From positions 120,290 to 184,289 of the forward strand of contig FUHL01000002.1 of assembly GCA_900155695.1 (NCBI GenBank): a stretch of DNA of 64,000 nucleotides. The letters run 5' to 3'. The translations under genes and the position numbers were made by a program. The DNA is from Serratia symbiotica (GTDB lineage Bacteria; Pseudomonadota; Gammaproteobacteria; Enterobacterales; Enterobacteriaceae). Each line of letters starts with the position of its first letter. Position 1 is the first letter of the stretch. Positions 1 through 12,136 of the stretch are shown piece by piece. Under the pieces are notes generated by a model. It saw nothing but the letters and a program-made list of their open reading frames with translations. It made no database searches and was not told where the DNA came from.

Positions 1-454
1 TTTCGCGAGTACCAAGGTTTAATTTGAATTTTCCAAAAGCAATCACTGCTTCTTCTTGCGCAGGCGCACCTGGCAATTCATTTGCTTGTCGACGTAATAT
101 AGCTCGAATGCGCGCTAGTAATTCACGTGGGTTAAATGGTTTTAGTATATAATCATCAGCACCAATCTCTAGGCTCACGATACGGTCCACTTCTTCACCT
201 TGAGCGGTTACCATAATAATTGGCATAGGATTACTTTGACTACGTAAACGTCGACAAATAGAGAGACCATCTTCTCCTGGAAGCATCAGATCTAGCACCA
301 TTAGATTAAAAGATTCTCGAGTTAAAAAACGATCCATTTGCTCTGCGTTAGCAACGCTACGCACTTGGAAACCTTGCTCTGTTAAATAACGTTCTAACAG
401 TGCTCGTAGTCGCATATCGTCGTCAACAACTAAGATTTTATGATTTTCTTGCAT
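1..454 (-). CDS. ompR: OmpR osmoregulatory response regulator (5' part, cut by window edge)
   Basis: DNA-binding response regulator of the EnvZ/OmpR two-component pair, acting in the cytoplasm on outer-membrane and osmotic-stress genes. The window holds the start codon (452-454) and about 151 codons: the whole receiver domain and linker. It starts MQENHKILVVDDDMRLRALL and is nearly identical to E. coli OmpR, with the phospho-acceptor Asp in VLDLMLPGEDG (about residue 55), the acidic pair DDD near the start and the KPFN signature. The conserved GADDYIPKPF reads GADDYILKPF here. The C-terminal winged-helix domain lies off the window. A strong Shine-Dalgarno (GGAGG) sits about 8 bases upstream. 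The partner envZ is not visible. Identity is certain; whether the rest of the gene is intact cannot be seen. Confidence 0.97.
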   Translation of the reverse strand, partial: MQENHKILVVDDDMRLRALLERYLTEQGFQVRSVANAEQMDRFLTRESFNLMVLDLMLPGEDGLSICRRLRSQSNPMPIIMVTAQGEEVDRIVSLEIGADDYILKPFNPRELLARIRAILRRQANELPGAPAQEEAVIAFGKFKLNLGTRE

Positions 455-3077
455 ACTATTCCTCCAATAGGCTAATTCATCTAAGCCAATTATTATTCTA
501 ATAATGATCACTATGGATTACTTTATAAGGTATATATTTAATCTGTAATTTTTTTCAAAAAAATCTTTTCTCTAATATTTTACATATTTTATCAATTTAT
601 AGTGGTATAGTTAATAACATTACGTTGCTTAATTCACGAAATATGATGTGTCCATATAATAAAATATTGAGATATTCTCGCTGAGAGAACACACATAACA
701 TACTATATATTAGAATAAATAACGCTATTGGCATATAATTGTATGCTAATGATAATATGGCTATATTTTTTATGTGTTTGCAAAAAAACACGGAAGTGAG
801 TATGTAATTACTATTGTTTTTATATAATATTCAGCTATTTTAAGTAGTATGAGTTAAATAGCTATATAGATTAATATTTAGCTTACCTTTAATAACTGCT
901 ATAGAACATCTTACATGGATAAAGACTATTAAACTACTAATCCTTGACTTTATTTGTAATGCTATCATTCATTCAAGTCCTATAATTTCCATACCTATTG
1001 CATCTCAAAGACTAATTATTTAATTAGTTCTCTTAGAATGACTTTCATCATAACTTGATGATTTTTATTTATTTTATACAATTTTTATACCCTTAAATTA
1101 CGTGTCCATCATCAGTTTGTTCTTGCTAGTTTGTTGCTATTTTAATACTAATTCACTTTATGTTTTAGTTACTAAAGGAGACTCTTACATGTAATGTTAT
1201 TATCGCTCATCTTGATTACGTTAATGATATTCTCTAGCACGTCTTGCTTTAACAAGACTAAAGGCATAAGATTTAAATCTTAACACCAAAACTAAACAAT
1301 AGATGATCTAGACATTATATACTCAAATATATTATATTATTTAAATTGCTCTTCCGTTCTAGTGACTCACTATTTCTTGAATAAAATAGGTTAATTATAA
1401 ACTATTCATATTTAAAGGATTTTATATTTAAAAATTTTATTTTAGTCACTTATCTATGCAATGAGTATTAACTAACAATTACAAATAAATTATTCTATTT
1501 ATCTATTCAGTCTCTTCTGAATGAATATAATTGCACTCATTCATACACCTGTGATTTTCGTTTTTGAAAAAACTTACTCCATCAACTGGGTTTGAAGGTG
1601 ATTAAAGAAGACATCGTAAATCGTATTTACTAACGTTACGCTTTTTCTCTATATTAAAGTCTTATGTGCTTACTTAGAGAAACGATCCTTATGTTATAAA
1701 CTAGGATGCATAATTTTCAATGGATTAACACTTATCTGGGTATAGTCTTTTTTGCTCTATGCAGTAATACCTTAAATTTTGATATAATATGTTTTTAATT
1801 TTATTTTTATTAAAACAAATTTATATTTGTACTTGTCTAGTTAATATTAAGATTAATTATTAAATTATATAAAAGTTATAGTTACATTAAGAGACAAAAC
1901 TATCCTAGATTTTATTCTTTAAACCTCAATAGTGCTTAAACCTTAATTTTATTAGTAAGCTTAAAATGAGTATATAAAATAACTATTATTAGTATAGTCA
2001 ATATTATTATTTCGTGTCATAGCAATAAAAGTACTGATCTGATACATCCGCATACATTGTCATTTTTGTGAGGCTATTCATATAAAATTCATTTACAAAA
2101 TAATATTTTAATTAAACATGTTTCTATAACTATAGCATCTTTATATATTAACTTATTTTAGATTTATATTAATTTTTACATCTTATTCAAGACGTTGTTG
2201 ATTAGTATAACAAACGAAAAATACCTCAAAAGGTCTTTACAGTATAAATCTGGAAAAATAAAAAATGATTAATATTTTTGAGCATTAAACTTTATATAAT
2301 ATACTTATACAAGTATTTGTTTATATTGATATAGACATGCATCTATCTTTTTTATAAAAAAAGCATTTTACTCTTTTATATGTAATGCTCAGACGAGAAT
2401 TTATATTTTCCTAAATGGCATTTTTAGCCAATAAGTAATTTAATTTTAATATATTTTAATATGTTTTATTTGGGTAGAATGCACTGCCCAATATATTTAT
2501 TATGAATTATACTAAATATACTGAGCAGATAGAGCAAGATAGTAAATAGTAAATAAATTTTATAGATAATATCTATGCAATCACTCGACGGTATTATAAT
2601 CTCGATATATGAATCAAATGAATTTATTTATATGAATATATAAAGATTAATAAGCTAATTATTTATCTTAAGAAGAAGATTATTTATAGAGGTAATAACA
2701 ATGACTTTTTCTTACATCAACACCAAAGCGGCCTATTAGGAATGTTAGTAAGCCATTCGTGAATCAAGATAGAGTGGTGATAACTAGTATTGTTTACTCC
2801 TATTATTTTTAATCACCAACTGTCAAGTTGGTATTCAAGATATACATATTAGAATATATCTTTCTGATTTGATAAGTCACTAAGTGATGAATGAATATTA
2901 CATGGAGCTAATCACCAAAATTAACAAGAAGTAATTTTCAAAACTTTATATCTCAATATTAAATTGGGTTTTAAATAAGACTCATTATACCTAAATGAAA
3001 CATTTAGTTGCAGTTAATTAATGATAAGTGACTAGATTTTATGATTAATTTAATGTGAAGTGTGACACTTACATCAA
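455..3077. other. 2.6-kb AT-rich non-coding stretch
   Basis: No open frame here looks like a gene. The only one over 60 codons (597-791, minus) is low-complexity, has no ribosome site and no recognisable family. In E. coli greB lies divergently upstream of ompR, but I could not read greB or any other fossil here. A short imperfect inverted repeat (AAGTGT/ACACTT) at about 3055-3075 lies just beyond the pgl stop and could mark its transcript end, though it lacks a U-run. The stretch is probably fully eroded genes. Confidence 0.6.
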
Positions 3078-4073
3078 TTACGATGCTAATATGCTCACCC
3101 ATACTGGATTTTTTCCTACAGGATAAATCGCTAGCGTCCTGAGTTTTCCATTACTTTGATTAATTTTATGCACTGCAATATTGCCAGATTGTTGACAGGC
3201 TGAAATTATAAAGTGACCGCTATGGTCTATATTAAAGCTGCGAGGTTGCACTTGGCTTGGATGATGACCAATTACCGATAGCTTGCTACCATCTTCAGCA
3301 ATTTTAAAGATGCTTAACATACTTGCAGAACGCTCGCTTGTGTATAGAAATTGGCTATTAGGTGTGATATGAATATCAGCTGCCCAGGGCATTCCAGAAA
3401 ATGATATAGGCATAATATCAATAGTTTGTATTATATGGTATTGACTGCCATTTTCTAAGATAGCTAATACATCTACTGTTCCGTCCAGTTCTTTTATACA
3501 ATAGGCATACTTACCATTAGGGTGAAATGCAATATGCCGTGGACCTGAATTAGTAGTTGTATTTACTGATTTCTGCATATACGGCGTTAATTGCCCGTTG
3601 ACATTAAAGCTAAATAAACGGATCAGATCTTCCTTTAGACACGGTACTAATAGTCGTTGATTACCTATATCAATATTAGCAGAGTGCGGGGTTATCAATT
3701 CATTAATATATTGAATCGGTTCTGTTACAACGCCATCATGTTGAATTTGGCTAACGCTAATACAATTGCCAGTATAGGAAGCCGCAAAGAGATATTGCCC
3801 CCGCTTATCGGTAGAAATATAACTTGGATTGCCAGGTAACGATGCTTTACCAACCTGGCGTAATGTCCCATCTTCTTTTATGAGATAACTGATGATACCA
3901 AATAATTTTCGTATCCCAACATATAGATTGGTTTTATTGGGATGGATCACCATTGGTTGTACTAACCCCGGTACATCCAGGATCTGTAATAGAGCTAGTT
4001 TACCAAGATTATCTAATTTCCAAACATGAATTTCCTGACTTTCCTGGCTGCTAACATAAACAACTTGAATCAT
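3078..4073 (-). CDS. pgl: 6-phosphogluconolactonase
   Basis: Hydrolyses 6-phosphogluconolactone to 6-phosphogluconate, second step of the oxidative pentose phosphate pathway, in the cytosol. The 331-residue product matches the seven-bladed beta-propeller lactonase (former YbhE), 331 residues in E. coli. Repeated blade signatures such as GPRHIAFHPNGKYAY and QPRSFNIDHSGHFIISACQ are visible. A good ribosome site (AAGGAG) precedes the ATG at 4073. It is divergent from ybhA with 180 bases between, the E. coli arrangement, so both promoters should lie in that gap. TalB, also in this window, serves the non-oxidative branch of the same pathway. Confidence 0.95.
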   Translation of the reverse strand: MIQVVYVSSQESQEIHVWKLDNLGKLALLQILDVPGLVQPMVIHPNKTNLYVGIRKLFGIISYLIKEDGTLRQVGKASLPGNPSYISTDKRGQYLFAASYTGNCISVSQIQHDGVVTEPIQYINELITPHSANIDIGNQRLLVPCLKEDLIRLFSFNVNGQLTPYMQKSVNTTTNSGPRHIAFHPNGKYAYCIKELDGTVDVLAILENGSQYHIIQTIDIMPISFSGMPWAADIHITPNSQFLYTSERSASMLSIFKIAEDGSKLSVIGHHPSQVQPRSFNIDHSGHFIISACQQSGNIAVHKINQSNGKLRTLAIYPVGKNPVWVSILAS

Positions 4074-4253
4074 TTTTACTCCTTACTTAAGGATATAAAA
4101 GATCAATTGATTTCAGTTTTCCAACTTTCTTGTCTTGATTTTTTGTTATAAGATCAATAGCGTTATTTGCATCTGCTAACTATGTAGTTTTATATTTTGT
4201 TTAATTAAGTATACTATCATATTTGATTTATTATTAACAATAACGAGATACAT

Positions 4254-5075
4254 ATGAACTATTGTGTTATCGCCCTTGATCTAGATGGCACCTTGCTAGA
4301 TAACCAAAAACGTATTTTGCCTCAGTCACTAGCTGCGTTGGCAGACGCACGAGCTGCTGGTGTTGAGGTGGTAGTTGTTACTGGTCGCCACCATATCGCA
4401 ATCCATCCGTTCTATCAAGCGTTAGAAATTACCACTCCTGCCATCTGCTGTAATGGTGCTTATATATATGATTTTAATAATAAAAAAGTTTTATCTTCTG
4501 ATCCTTTGCCGCCAGATCAAGCCCGATTTGTATTAAAAATACTACAAAAGAGCGATATTCATGCTATGATGTATGTAGATGATGCTATACTTTATCAGGT
4601 GCCAAGTAGTAATGTTATTCATTCTTTAGCCTGGGCAGAGACATTGCCAAAATCACAACGCCCAACCTTACAACAGGTTAATAGCCTGACTCAAGCTACT
4701 CAAGACGTCCAATCTATCTGGAAACTTGCTCTTACACATGTACATATACCAACATTGCGCCATTTTACTGAAATAATCAAAACAGAACTGGGACTATCCT
4801 GTGAGTGGTCATGGCATGACCAAGTAGATATTTCTAAAAGTGATAATAGCAAGGGAAAACGTTTAGAACAATGGGTCAGTGCCAAAGGATTTAGGATGGA
4901 TCAAGTAGTGGCATTTGGAGATAACTATAATGATCTTAGTATGTTAGAAGCTGTTGGATTAGGAGTGGCGATGGGCAATGCCGATATCGCAATTAAGGCG
5001 CGTGCCGCTCTGATTATCGCTGATCATATGCAGCCAGGTATCGCTGAAGTAATTCGCACACGAGTTTTAGAATAA
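4254..5075 (+). CDS. ybhA: HAD-superfamily phosphatase YbhA (pyridoxal phosphate phosphatase type)
   Basis: Cof-type HAD phosphatase of 273 residues; in E. coli YbhA dephosphorylates pyridoxal 5'-phosphate and some sugar phosphates in vitro. Motif I is DLDGTLL near the N-terminus (nucleophile Asp about residue 9), motif II is the Thr in VVVTGRHH, motif III is the Lys in SKGKRLEQW, and motif IV is FGDNYNDLSML. All catalytic residues are present. The alignment with E. coli YbhA is end to end, including the YQALEITTPAICCNG segment. It is divergent from pgl as in E. coli. The modABC neighbours of E. coli are absent, and a 2-kb gene desert follows. Family is sure; the in vivo substrate is not. Confidence 0.93.
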   Translation: MNYCVIALDLDGTLLDNQKRILPQSLAALADARAAGVEVVVVTGRHHIAIHPFYQALEITTPAICCNGAYIYDFNNKKVLSSDPLPPDQARFVLKILQKSDIHAMMYVDDAILYQVPSSNVIHSLAWAETLPKSQRPTLQQVNSLTQATQDVQSIWKLALTHVHIPTLRHFTEIIKTELGLSCEWSWHDQVDISKSDNSKGKRLEQWVSAKGFRMDQVVAFGDNYNDLSMLEAVGLGVAMGNADIAIKARAALIIADHMQPGIAEVIRTRVLE

Positions 5076-5950
5076 TAAATTTTATCTCTAGTATTTTGCA
5101 TCATAGCTCTTAGTGAATAAGTAAGATATTGAAAAGGAAAGATTAAATATTCGTCCTTCACGCAGGACTTGTGATAGGGGGCATATATATTTATTGTAGC
5201 TTATATTGCTTCATCTAAAACTAATAACTGGCTTTTAGATATGTGTTTTGTTTCTATGAAGAATAACAGAATTTATTAAAAATCAATATGTATATAATTT
5301 TTTTATGATAATCTCATACTCAGAGATATATCTTAAATACTACACTGAAACAGAAAAGGTTTTATAAGAATCATTAATATATATTGATACTAAATATGAT
5401 TATTTAGAAAATTAACGCATCAGTTACTTTATTTATAATTGTATTATTGAATGTAATATGTTATAATTTAGTTAATAAATTTTGTATAATAAATAAAGAT
5501 TCATAAATAATTTTATATAGTTATTCATGATGGAGTCATGAATTTAGTAAAATTTTTAAAATTATTTAAGTCGTATCTATATATTAAGGAATAAACTAAA
5601 TAACATATATCGCTCTAAAATACTAAATTGTGTTTAATGATAAAACATGTATTATAAGTCATCTTCAATTCAGTCATTAAGGATTACAGGATATGTAATT
5701 GATGCTATTGACATAGCATTATTATGGGACAATAGTTTCATTAAACGGCTCTAAGATAAGTAAAGTCACTATCAGTAACATTTTGCTTGCAGTTCTAAGA
5801 TAGTCCTAACATTCAGATCATTCATTAACTTTATTTATGTTCTTTTATCTATCAATGCCAATTTAAATCTGACGTTAATCAACGTGATGTGAAAAAAATG
5901 AATAGTATGATGTAACATAATATAGTAATACTATAAAATATATATTTTTA

Positions 5951-5985
5951 TCATTTGATAAAGTCAAATGACATATTAATATGTC
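5951..5985. repeat. Two adjoining inverted repeats
   Basis: 5951-5958 and 5964-5971 (TCATTTGA and TCAAATGA) form an 8-bp stem with a 5-base loop. It overlaps a perfect 16-base palindrome at 5970-5985 (GACATATT/AATATGTC). They lie in non-coding sequence with no adjacent gene end, so a terminator role is not obvious. Confidence 0.6.
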
Positions 5986-6610
5986 ACTCTTATAGCAGAG
6001 TATATTTCTATAAATATCACTCTGTCTTACTAGCAAAATGAGAAGTAATTTTATAAATATTAAAGTTATATTTGTATAGTTAACATCATGTAAGAATTAT
6101 TTATTAAAAAATTTCTAAATATTTTATTCATGACAAATAGAGCAGGAACATTAATAGTTAATTGATAAAATCTCTTAGATAATGATGTCTTAGCTAATTA
6201 AAAATGTATATTTCTTTTTTGAATAAAAAATTCGCTCTTGCAGTGATAGTCGTCACCTATTCTTTATTGATTATATTCATTCAATACTACGTTATGTATA
6301 TAACATTAAAAGTTTATAGGAGTACTGGAATTGTTATCCATTCGCGGATTATTAAGATATGTCAAGGTTGATTAGTAATGTAAAAACAGAGTCTATTGAC
6401 GTTCCAACTCTAATTTACGTTGTTGTACTATTGTACACGATAGTGAATATCCTAGGATCTTTTTAAATGCTTATAAATATAGTAATTTATTGATATTTAT
6501 GATCTTTATTCATTTAATTGCAATTGATATATTACTTTAATCTTATTAAAACTAATGATTCTAGCATTAATAGTAAAGGTGATGTACGTAAATCTGCGAC
6601 AAACTCATAA

Positions 6611-6796
6611 CTAACGTAACTGATGATCTAGATTTTTATTTTCAATCATCTTGTATACTTTACGAAAGGCATTAAGAATCTCCTTGTTTTTAGTATAAGG
6701 TAATGCTAGAGCGTTAATTGGTATATCAGGACTATTCTTATGCAGTAAAGTGATAGGGCAATTGCGATTCCGACATCTATCATAACCTACTTTCAT
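6611..6796 (-). pseudogene. Unassigned 61-codon frame, probably a gene remnant
   Basis: I do not recognise this frame. The translation (starts MKVGYDRCRNRNCPITLL, contains ALPYTKNKEILNAFRK) has balanced, protein-like composition, unlike the random AT-rich frames around it, and two Cys in a CxxxxC spacing. No ribosome site precedes the ATG, and the frame is closed by a stop only a few codons upstream. It is isolated in a 2-kb desert. It could be a fossil fragment of a larger protein or a small lineage-specific gene. No function can be offered. Confidence 0.3.
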
Positions 6797-7116
6797 ACGT
6801 TTATTTTTTATGTGCTATGCCAAGTAATCACATGATAGTTGTAACAATTTGTAAATTTCAGTAGTGATCCATATATTGATTTTTAGCTATTATCGCATAA
6901 CCTGATTTAATCATTTTATAGTATAACGGACGATAGAGATACCATTTCAAATTAAATTTATATTAAATCTTAAAAACAATTAATTTTTACATTATAATCA
7001 CTAAAAAAGTCGTCAAAATTTTAGAAAAAAATTGCTAGCTGCTACTGATTATACCATGTATAATTTTAAGGCAATATTTTATGCTTTTTATAGCCTATCT
7101 TGGTGAGAGATTGTCT

Positions 7117-8580
7117 ATGCTACGTATTGTTACAGAAGCGCTTACATTTGACGATGTACTCCTAATGCCTGCATATTCTACTGTGCTCCCTAAAACTGCA
7201 GAACTTGGAACCCAACTAACTCAAAATATTCGATTAAATATCCCAATGTTATCTGCTGCCATGGATACTGTTACTGAATCTAATCTGGCTATCGCGTTAG
7301 CACAGGAAGGCGGTATGGGTTTTATTCATAAAAATATTTCTATTAGACGTCAGATTGAAGAAGTGACTCGGGTAAAAAAATATGAAAGTGGTGTCGTTAC
7401 TCATCCACAAACTGTGACTCCATTTACAACTTTACAAGAAGTCAAAATTCTTACAGAACGTAATGGTTTTGCAGGCTACCCAGTTGTTATTAAAAACAAT
7501 GAGTTAGTTGGAATAATTACTGGACGTGATGTACGATTTGTTACAGACTTAGACCAACCAGTTACTGCCGTGATGACACCAAAAACTCGTTTGGTTACAG
7601 TTAAAGAAGGTGAAACGAGTGACATTGTACTACAAAAAATGCATGAAAAACGTGTTGAAAAAGTGTTAGTAGTAGATAATAGATTTTGCTTACTAGGTAT
7701 GATTACTGTTAAAGATTTTCAGAAAGCGGAACAAAAACCCAATGCTTGTAAAGACGAGTATGGCCGATTACGTGTAGGTGCAGCAGTTGGTGCAGGCTCT
7801 GGTAATGAAGAGCGCATTGATGCATTAGTGACTGCAGGTATTGACGTGTTACTTATTGATTCTGCACATGGTCATTCAGAAGGTGTATTACGACGTATTC
7901 GAGAAACTCGTGCTAAATATCCTAACTTACCTATTATTGGTGGCAACATTGCGACTGCTAGTGGGGCTAAAGCCTTGGCTGAAGCTGGAGTGAACGTTGT
8001 CAAAGTAGGTATTGGCCCTGGATCTATATGTACTACTCGCGTTGTCACTGGTGTTGGTGTTCCACAGATCACAGCTATCTCTGATGCAGTAGATGCTTTA
8101 GCAGGTACTGGTATTTCAGTTATCGCTGATGGTGGCATTCGTTTTTCAGGTGACATTGCTAAGGCTATTGCAGCAGGGGCTTCTTGCGTAATGGTTGGAT
8201 CCATGCTAGCTGGCACCGAAGAATCACCAGGCGAAATAGAATTATATCAGGGACGTTCATTTAAATTCTATCGTGGCATGGGATCACTTGGTGCAATGTC
8301 AAAAGGTTCAGCTGAGCGTTATTTTCAAACTGATAATGCTGTAGATAAACTAGTACCAGAAGGTATTGAAGGCCGTGTAGCCTATAAAGGCATGCTGAAA
8401 GTTATCATACATCAGCAGATGGGAGGACTTCGATCTTGTATGGGTATGACTGGTTGTTCCACCATTGATGAATTGCGCACGAAAGCTAAATTTGTGCGTA
8501 TCAGTGTGGCAGGTTTGCAGGAAAGTCATGTCCACGATGTAACTATTACAAAAGAATCGCCAAATTATCGCACGGGTTGA
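7117..8580 (+). CDS. guaB: Inosine-5'-monophosphate dehydrogenase
   Basis: Oxidises IMP to XMP with NAD+, the committed step to GMP. The product is 487 residues (E. coli 488). An in-frame ATG exists at 7081, but I chose the ATG at 7117: it gives the family N-terminus [18 protein letters not shown] and has a GGTGAGAG ribosome site just upstream. The catalytic Cys is in [11 protein letters not shown] (about residue 305), the tandem CBS (Bateman) domain spans about residues 93-205, and the active-site flap region [10 protein letters not shown] is present. guaA follows after 78 bases, so the two probably form the guaBA operon. purA elsewhere in the window supplies the AMP branch. Confidence 0.97.
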   Translation: MLRIVTEALTFDDVLLMPAYSTVLPKTAELGTQLTQNIRLNIPMLSAAMDTVTESNLAIALAQEGGMGFIHKNISIRRQIEEVTRVKKYESGVVTHPQTVTPFTTLQEVKILTERNGFAGYPVVIKNNELVGIITGRDVRFVTDLDQPVTAVMTPKTRLVTVKEGETSDIVLQKMHEKRVEKVLVVDNRFCLLGMITVKDFQKAEQKPNACKDEYGRLRVGAAVGAGSGNEERIDALVTAGIDVLLIDSAHGHSEGVLRRIRETRAKYPNLPIIGGNIATASGAKALAEAGVNVVKVGIGPGSICTTRVVTGVGVPQITAISDAVDALAGTGISVIADGGIRFSGDIAKAIAAGASCVMVGSMLAGTEESPGEIELYQGRSFKFYRGMGSLGAMSKGSAERYFQTDNAVDKLVPEGIEGRVAYKGMLKVIIHQQMGGLRSCMGMTGCSTIDELRTKAKFVRISVAGLQESHVHDVTITKESPNYRTG

Positions 8581-8658
8581 TTTTAAGGATATATTACTCA
8601 TGTGTCTTTCCTTAAGTGATATAATTTTTTATAGGCATGGCTATCATTCTCTTTAATT

Positions 8659-10230
8659 ATGAAAAAAAATATCTATAAGCATCGTATTATTATTTTAGAT
8701 TTTGGTTCTCAATATAGCCAATTGATCGCTCGTAGGATACGAGACATTGGAGTTTACTGTGAGCTATGGGATTGGGATGTGCACGAAAAACGGATCATAA
8801 ATTTTAATCCTAGCGGTATTATTCTTTCTGGCAGTCCAGAAAGCACTACTGCAGATAATAGTCCTCGTGCACCTAATTGTGTTTTTACTATTGGTGTACC
8901 AGTATTAGGTGTGTGTTATGGTATGCATACCATGGCAATGCAATTAGGTGGTTGTGTAAAAGCTTCTAAAAAGCGTGAATTTGGTTATGCACAGGTAGAA
9001 ATTATTAATGAGTGCAAGTTGCTGCTAGGTATTGCAGATACCATAAGCCCTTTAGGTCATCCGCTTTTAAATGTGTGGATGAGTCACGGTGATAATGTCA
9101 CTTCAATCCCTTCTAACTTTATAACTATTGCCAGTACTGATAACTGTACTTTTGCCATTATAGCTAATGAAGCAAAACGTTTCTACGGCGTTCAATTTCA
9201 TCCAGAAGTCACGCATACTCATCAGGGTCAACGTATACTGGAACGTTTTGTTTTAGATATTTGTGAATGTGAAACCCTGTGGACTACTTCTAGTATTATT
9301 CATGATGCCATTAAACGTATTCGTCATAAAGTAGGTAAAGAACATGTGATACTTGGACTATCTGGCGGTATTGATTCTTCTGTAACCGCGATGCTGCTAC
9401 ATCGCGCTATTGGAAAACAGCTAATTTGTGTATTTGTTGACAATGGCTTGCTGCGTTTGAATGAAGCAGATCATGTACTTGAAATGTTTGGTGATCGTTT
9501 TGGATTAAATATTGTACATGTGTCAGCAGAGAATCGTTTCCTAAAGGCATTGATTGGCATTCATGATCCAGAAATTAAACGTAAGATAATTGGCCGCGTA
9601 TTCGTAGAAGTATTTGATGAAGAAGCCTGTAAACAATCTAATGTAAAATGGCTAGCACAAGGTACCATTTATCCAGATATAATTGAATCCGCCGCTACTG
9701 GAAAAGCGCATGTAATAAAATCGCATCACAATGTTGGCGGATTACCAAAAAAGATGAAGCTTAGGCTAATTGAACCTTTAAAAGAGCTTTTTAAAGATGA
9801 AACGAAGAAGATTGGTTTAGAGCTGGGATTACCATACGATATGTTATATCGGCATCCATTTCCTGGTCCTGGTTTAGGTGTACGTGTACTAGGTGAGGTA
9901 AATAAAGAATATTGCGACTTACTGCGTCATGCAGATGCTATTTTTATTGAAGAGTTACACAATGCTGATTTATATAATAAAGTAAGCCAAGCATTTACCG
10001 TATTTCTTCCAGTACGTTCAGTAGGTGTCATGGGTGATAGACGTAAGTATGATTGGGTGCTATCACTACGAGCAGTAAAAACGATCGACTTTATGACCGC
10101 AAATTGGGCGCATCTACCCTATGACTTTCTTGGATGTGTTTCTAATCGCATCATCAATGAAGTCAGCGGCATTTCACGTGTAGTATATGACATTAGTGGC
10201 AAACCACCGGCGACTATTGAGTGGGAATAA
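8659..10230 (+). CDS. guaA: GMP synthase (glutamine-hydrolysing)
   Basis: Amidates XMP to GMP using glutamine and ATP. The product is 523 residues (E. coli 525), full length. The N-terminal class I amidotransferase domain has its Cys nucleophile in GVCYGMH (about residue 86) and His/Glu in FHPEVTH. The ATP pyrophosphatase P-loop is [15 protein letters not shown] (about residue 235). The C-terminal dimerisation domain ends KPPATIEWE as in E. coli. It is second gene of the guaBA pair. The ribosome site is weak (no clear purine run before 8659), suggesting dependence on the upstream gene's translation. Confidence 0.97.
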   Translation: MKKNIYKHRIIILDFGSQYSQLIARRIRDIGVYCELWDWDVHEKRIINFNPSGIILSGSPESTTADNSPRAPNCVFTIGVPVLGVCYGMHTMAMQLGGCVKASKKREFGYAQVEIINECKLLLGIADTISPLGHPLLNVWMSHGDNVTSIPSNFITIASTDNCTFAIIANEAKRFYGVQFHPEVTHTHQGQRILERFVLDICECETLWTTSSIIHDAIKRIRHKVGKEHVILGLSGGIDSSVTAMLLHRAIGKQLICVFVDNGLLRLNEADHVLEMFGDRFGLNIVHVSAENRFLKALIGIHDPEIKRKIIGRVFVEVFDEEACKQSNVKWLAQGTIYPDIIESAATGKAHVIKSHHNVGGLPKKMKLRLIEPLKELFKDETKKIGLELGLPYDMLYRHPFPGPGLGVRVLGEVNKEYCDLLRHADAIFIEELHNADLYNKVSQAFTVFLPVRSVGVMGDRRKYDWVLSLRAVKTIDFMTANWAHLPYDFLGCVSNRIINEVSGISRVVYDISGKPPATIEWE

Positions 10231-10365
10231 TTTAATATCTGTAATTTATAATACACTGATATCAGTGTCTATAAAAAGACATTGCATTGAACATGCTCTT
10301 TGGCATATAGCAAAACAAAATATAAGTAAGTATAATATTAGCTATCATCTAAATACTTTTATTTC

Positions 10366-10395
10366 ATAGTTTTAGTCATTATAGTTTTAGTTATT
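10366..10395. repeat. Short tandem repeat, 15 bases x 2
   Basis: Two adjacent 15-base units (10366-10380 and 10381-10395) differ at one position. They lie between the convergent 3' ends of guaA and rplI. Probably replication slippage in AT-rich spacer DNA. Confidence 0.7.
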
Positions 10396-10471
10396 ATAGA
10401 ATTTATATCGAACAGGAATCGTTCTATGATTTATCTGCTAGATGAGTAAAAGTAAGGGTGGAAACTATTAA

Positions 10472-10924
10472 TTAAAAATTTGGTATTACTATTATATTCA
10501 GTTTTGCACGAACATCTTTATGTATTTGGAAATATATTTCGTAATTACCAGTATTACGTATCACGCCATTTGGCAAGCGAACTTCGCTTTTATCTACTTC
10601 AACACCAGCTTCAGTCACGGCATTTGCAATATCACGTGCGCCGATAGATCCGAATAATTTTCCTTCTTTTCCTACTTTTGACATTATAGTAACTGTCGAT
10701 ATATTATTAATCTTAGTTGCACGAATAAAAGCTGCAGATAGAACATCAGCAAGTTTATTTTCTAATTCAGCACGGCGTGCCTTGAAGTGCTCTACATTTT
10801 TCTTAGTAGCAGGAATGGCTTTACCGGTTGGAACTAGGTAATTACGGGCATATCCTGCTTTAACGTTAACTTGATCACCCATCTTTCCTAGTCTTTCAAT
10901 TTCATTTAGCAGAATAACTTCCAT
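10472..10924 (-). CDS. rplI: 50S ribosomal protein L9
   Basis: Large-subunit protein that binds 23S rRNA. The product is 150 residues (E. coli 149), beginning [21 protein letters not shown] longer frame extends upstream, but the family start is the ATG at 10922-10924. The N-domain motif [20 protein letters not shown] and the C-domain [15 protein letters not shown] are intact. It is last gene of the rpsF-priB-rpsR-rplI operon, 40 bases after rpsR, in the E. coli order. Confidence 0.97.
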   Translation of the reverse strand: MEVILLNEIERLGKMGDQVNVKAGYARNYLVPTGKAIPATKKNVEHFKARRAELENKLADVLSAAFIRATKINNISTVTIMSKVGKEGKLFGSIGARDIANAVTEAGVEVDKSEVRLPNGVIRNTGNYEIYFQIHKDVRAKLNIIVIPNF

Positions 10925-10964
10925 AATAGTATACCTCGCAAAATTATTAATACATAAGTAATGA

Positions 10965-11514
<550 letters not shown>

Positions 11515-11522
11515 AGAAACAC

Positions 11523-11921
11523 TTACTCTTCAGAAGCCCGAACATCGAGATCATATATAGGCTCATTGATGCATTCATCTCTGCGATCGCTTCTTCGATC
11601 ATCCTTTGATTTTATCATTGGAGATATTTCGGTGATCGGATGATTTACGTGTATAATCATGCTTCGTATTATGGCATCATTAAAACGAAAGTTACTTTCT
11701 AGTTCATTAATCACTTCTGGTGAAGCTTCAATGTTTAGTAAAACGTAGTGAGCTTTATGAAGTTTTTTAATCGGATAAGCTAGTTGACGACGACCCCAGT
11801 CTTCAAGACGGTGCACTTTACATTGTGCGTTATTGATAGTAGCTTTATAACGTTCTATCATGTCAGGCACCTGATCACTTTGATCAGGATGAACCATGAA
11901 AACAATTTCATAATGACGCAC
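11523..11921 (-). CDS. rpsF: 30S ribosomal protein S6
   Basis: First gene of the rpsF-priB-rpsR-rplI operon; S6 forms a heterodimer with S18 on the 30S platform. The product is 132 residues, starting [19 protein letters not shown]. Conserved blocks are [20 protein letters not shown] and [12 protein letters not shown]. The C-terminal tail is charged and variable, as is usual for S6. The promoter should lie in the 215-base gap before it; I could not place it confidently. Confidence 0.97.
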   Translation of the reverse strand: MRHYEIVFMVHPDQSDQVPDMIERYKATINNAQCKVHRLEDWGRRQLAYPIKKLHKAHYVLLNIEASPEVINELESNFRFNDAIIRSMIIHVNHPITEISPMIKSKDDRRSDRRDECINEPIYDLDVRASEE

Positions 11922-12136
11922 TTAGTTGCTCCTTACGGATTATTTAGCTTCCTTTGAGGTGGCAACGCAACCTACAGAAGCAAGGAACGTATCTTATAAA
12001 TATAACATAGGATGTAATCCTAATGTGCTATAACAAATAAATCAAGTACTACATAGCATTTTATTCTGAATATAGTAATAAGATAGTGAAAATCATATTA
12101 TTTATCACGACCTACTTTTATGTTTTTCTAATAATC

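Larger units (their letters stand above)
5076..7116. other. 2-kb AT-rich stretch with one unassigned short frame and paired inverted repeats
   Basis: No recognisable gene. E. coli has xseA divergent from guaB; I compared the minus strand with XseA from memory and found no match. The region contains one short minus-strand frame with gene-like composition (listed separately) and two adjoining inverted repeats at 5951-5985. A TATAAT box at 7059-7064 lies about 50 bases before the guaB start and may be its -10 element, but no well-spaced -35 box accompanies it. Confidence 0.5.

Noticed and set aside
597..791. 64-codon minus-strand frame
   Set aside because: Hydrophobic, AT-driven composition, no ribosome site, no family resemblance; typical chance frame in a desert.
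5150..5180. GTCCT/AGGAC hairpin after ybhA as a terminator
   Set aside because: The stem is only 5 bp and no U-run follows on either strand.
7872..8216. 114-codon frame opposite guaB
   Set aside because: Shadow of the strongly conserved guaB reading frame; Pro/Ala/Thr-rich translation is typical of antisense to a coding gene.
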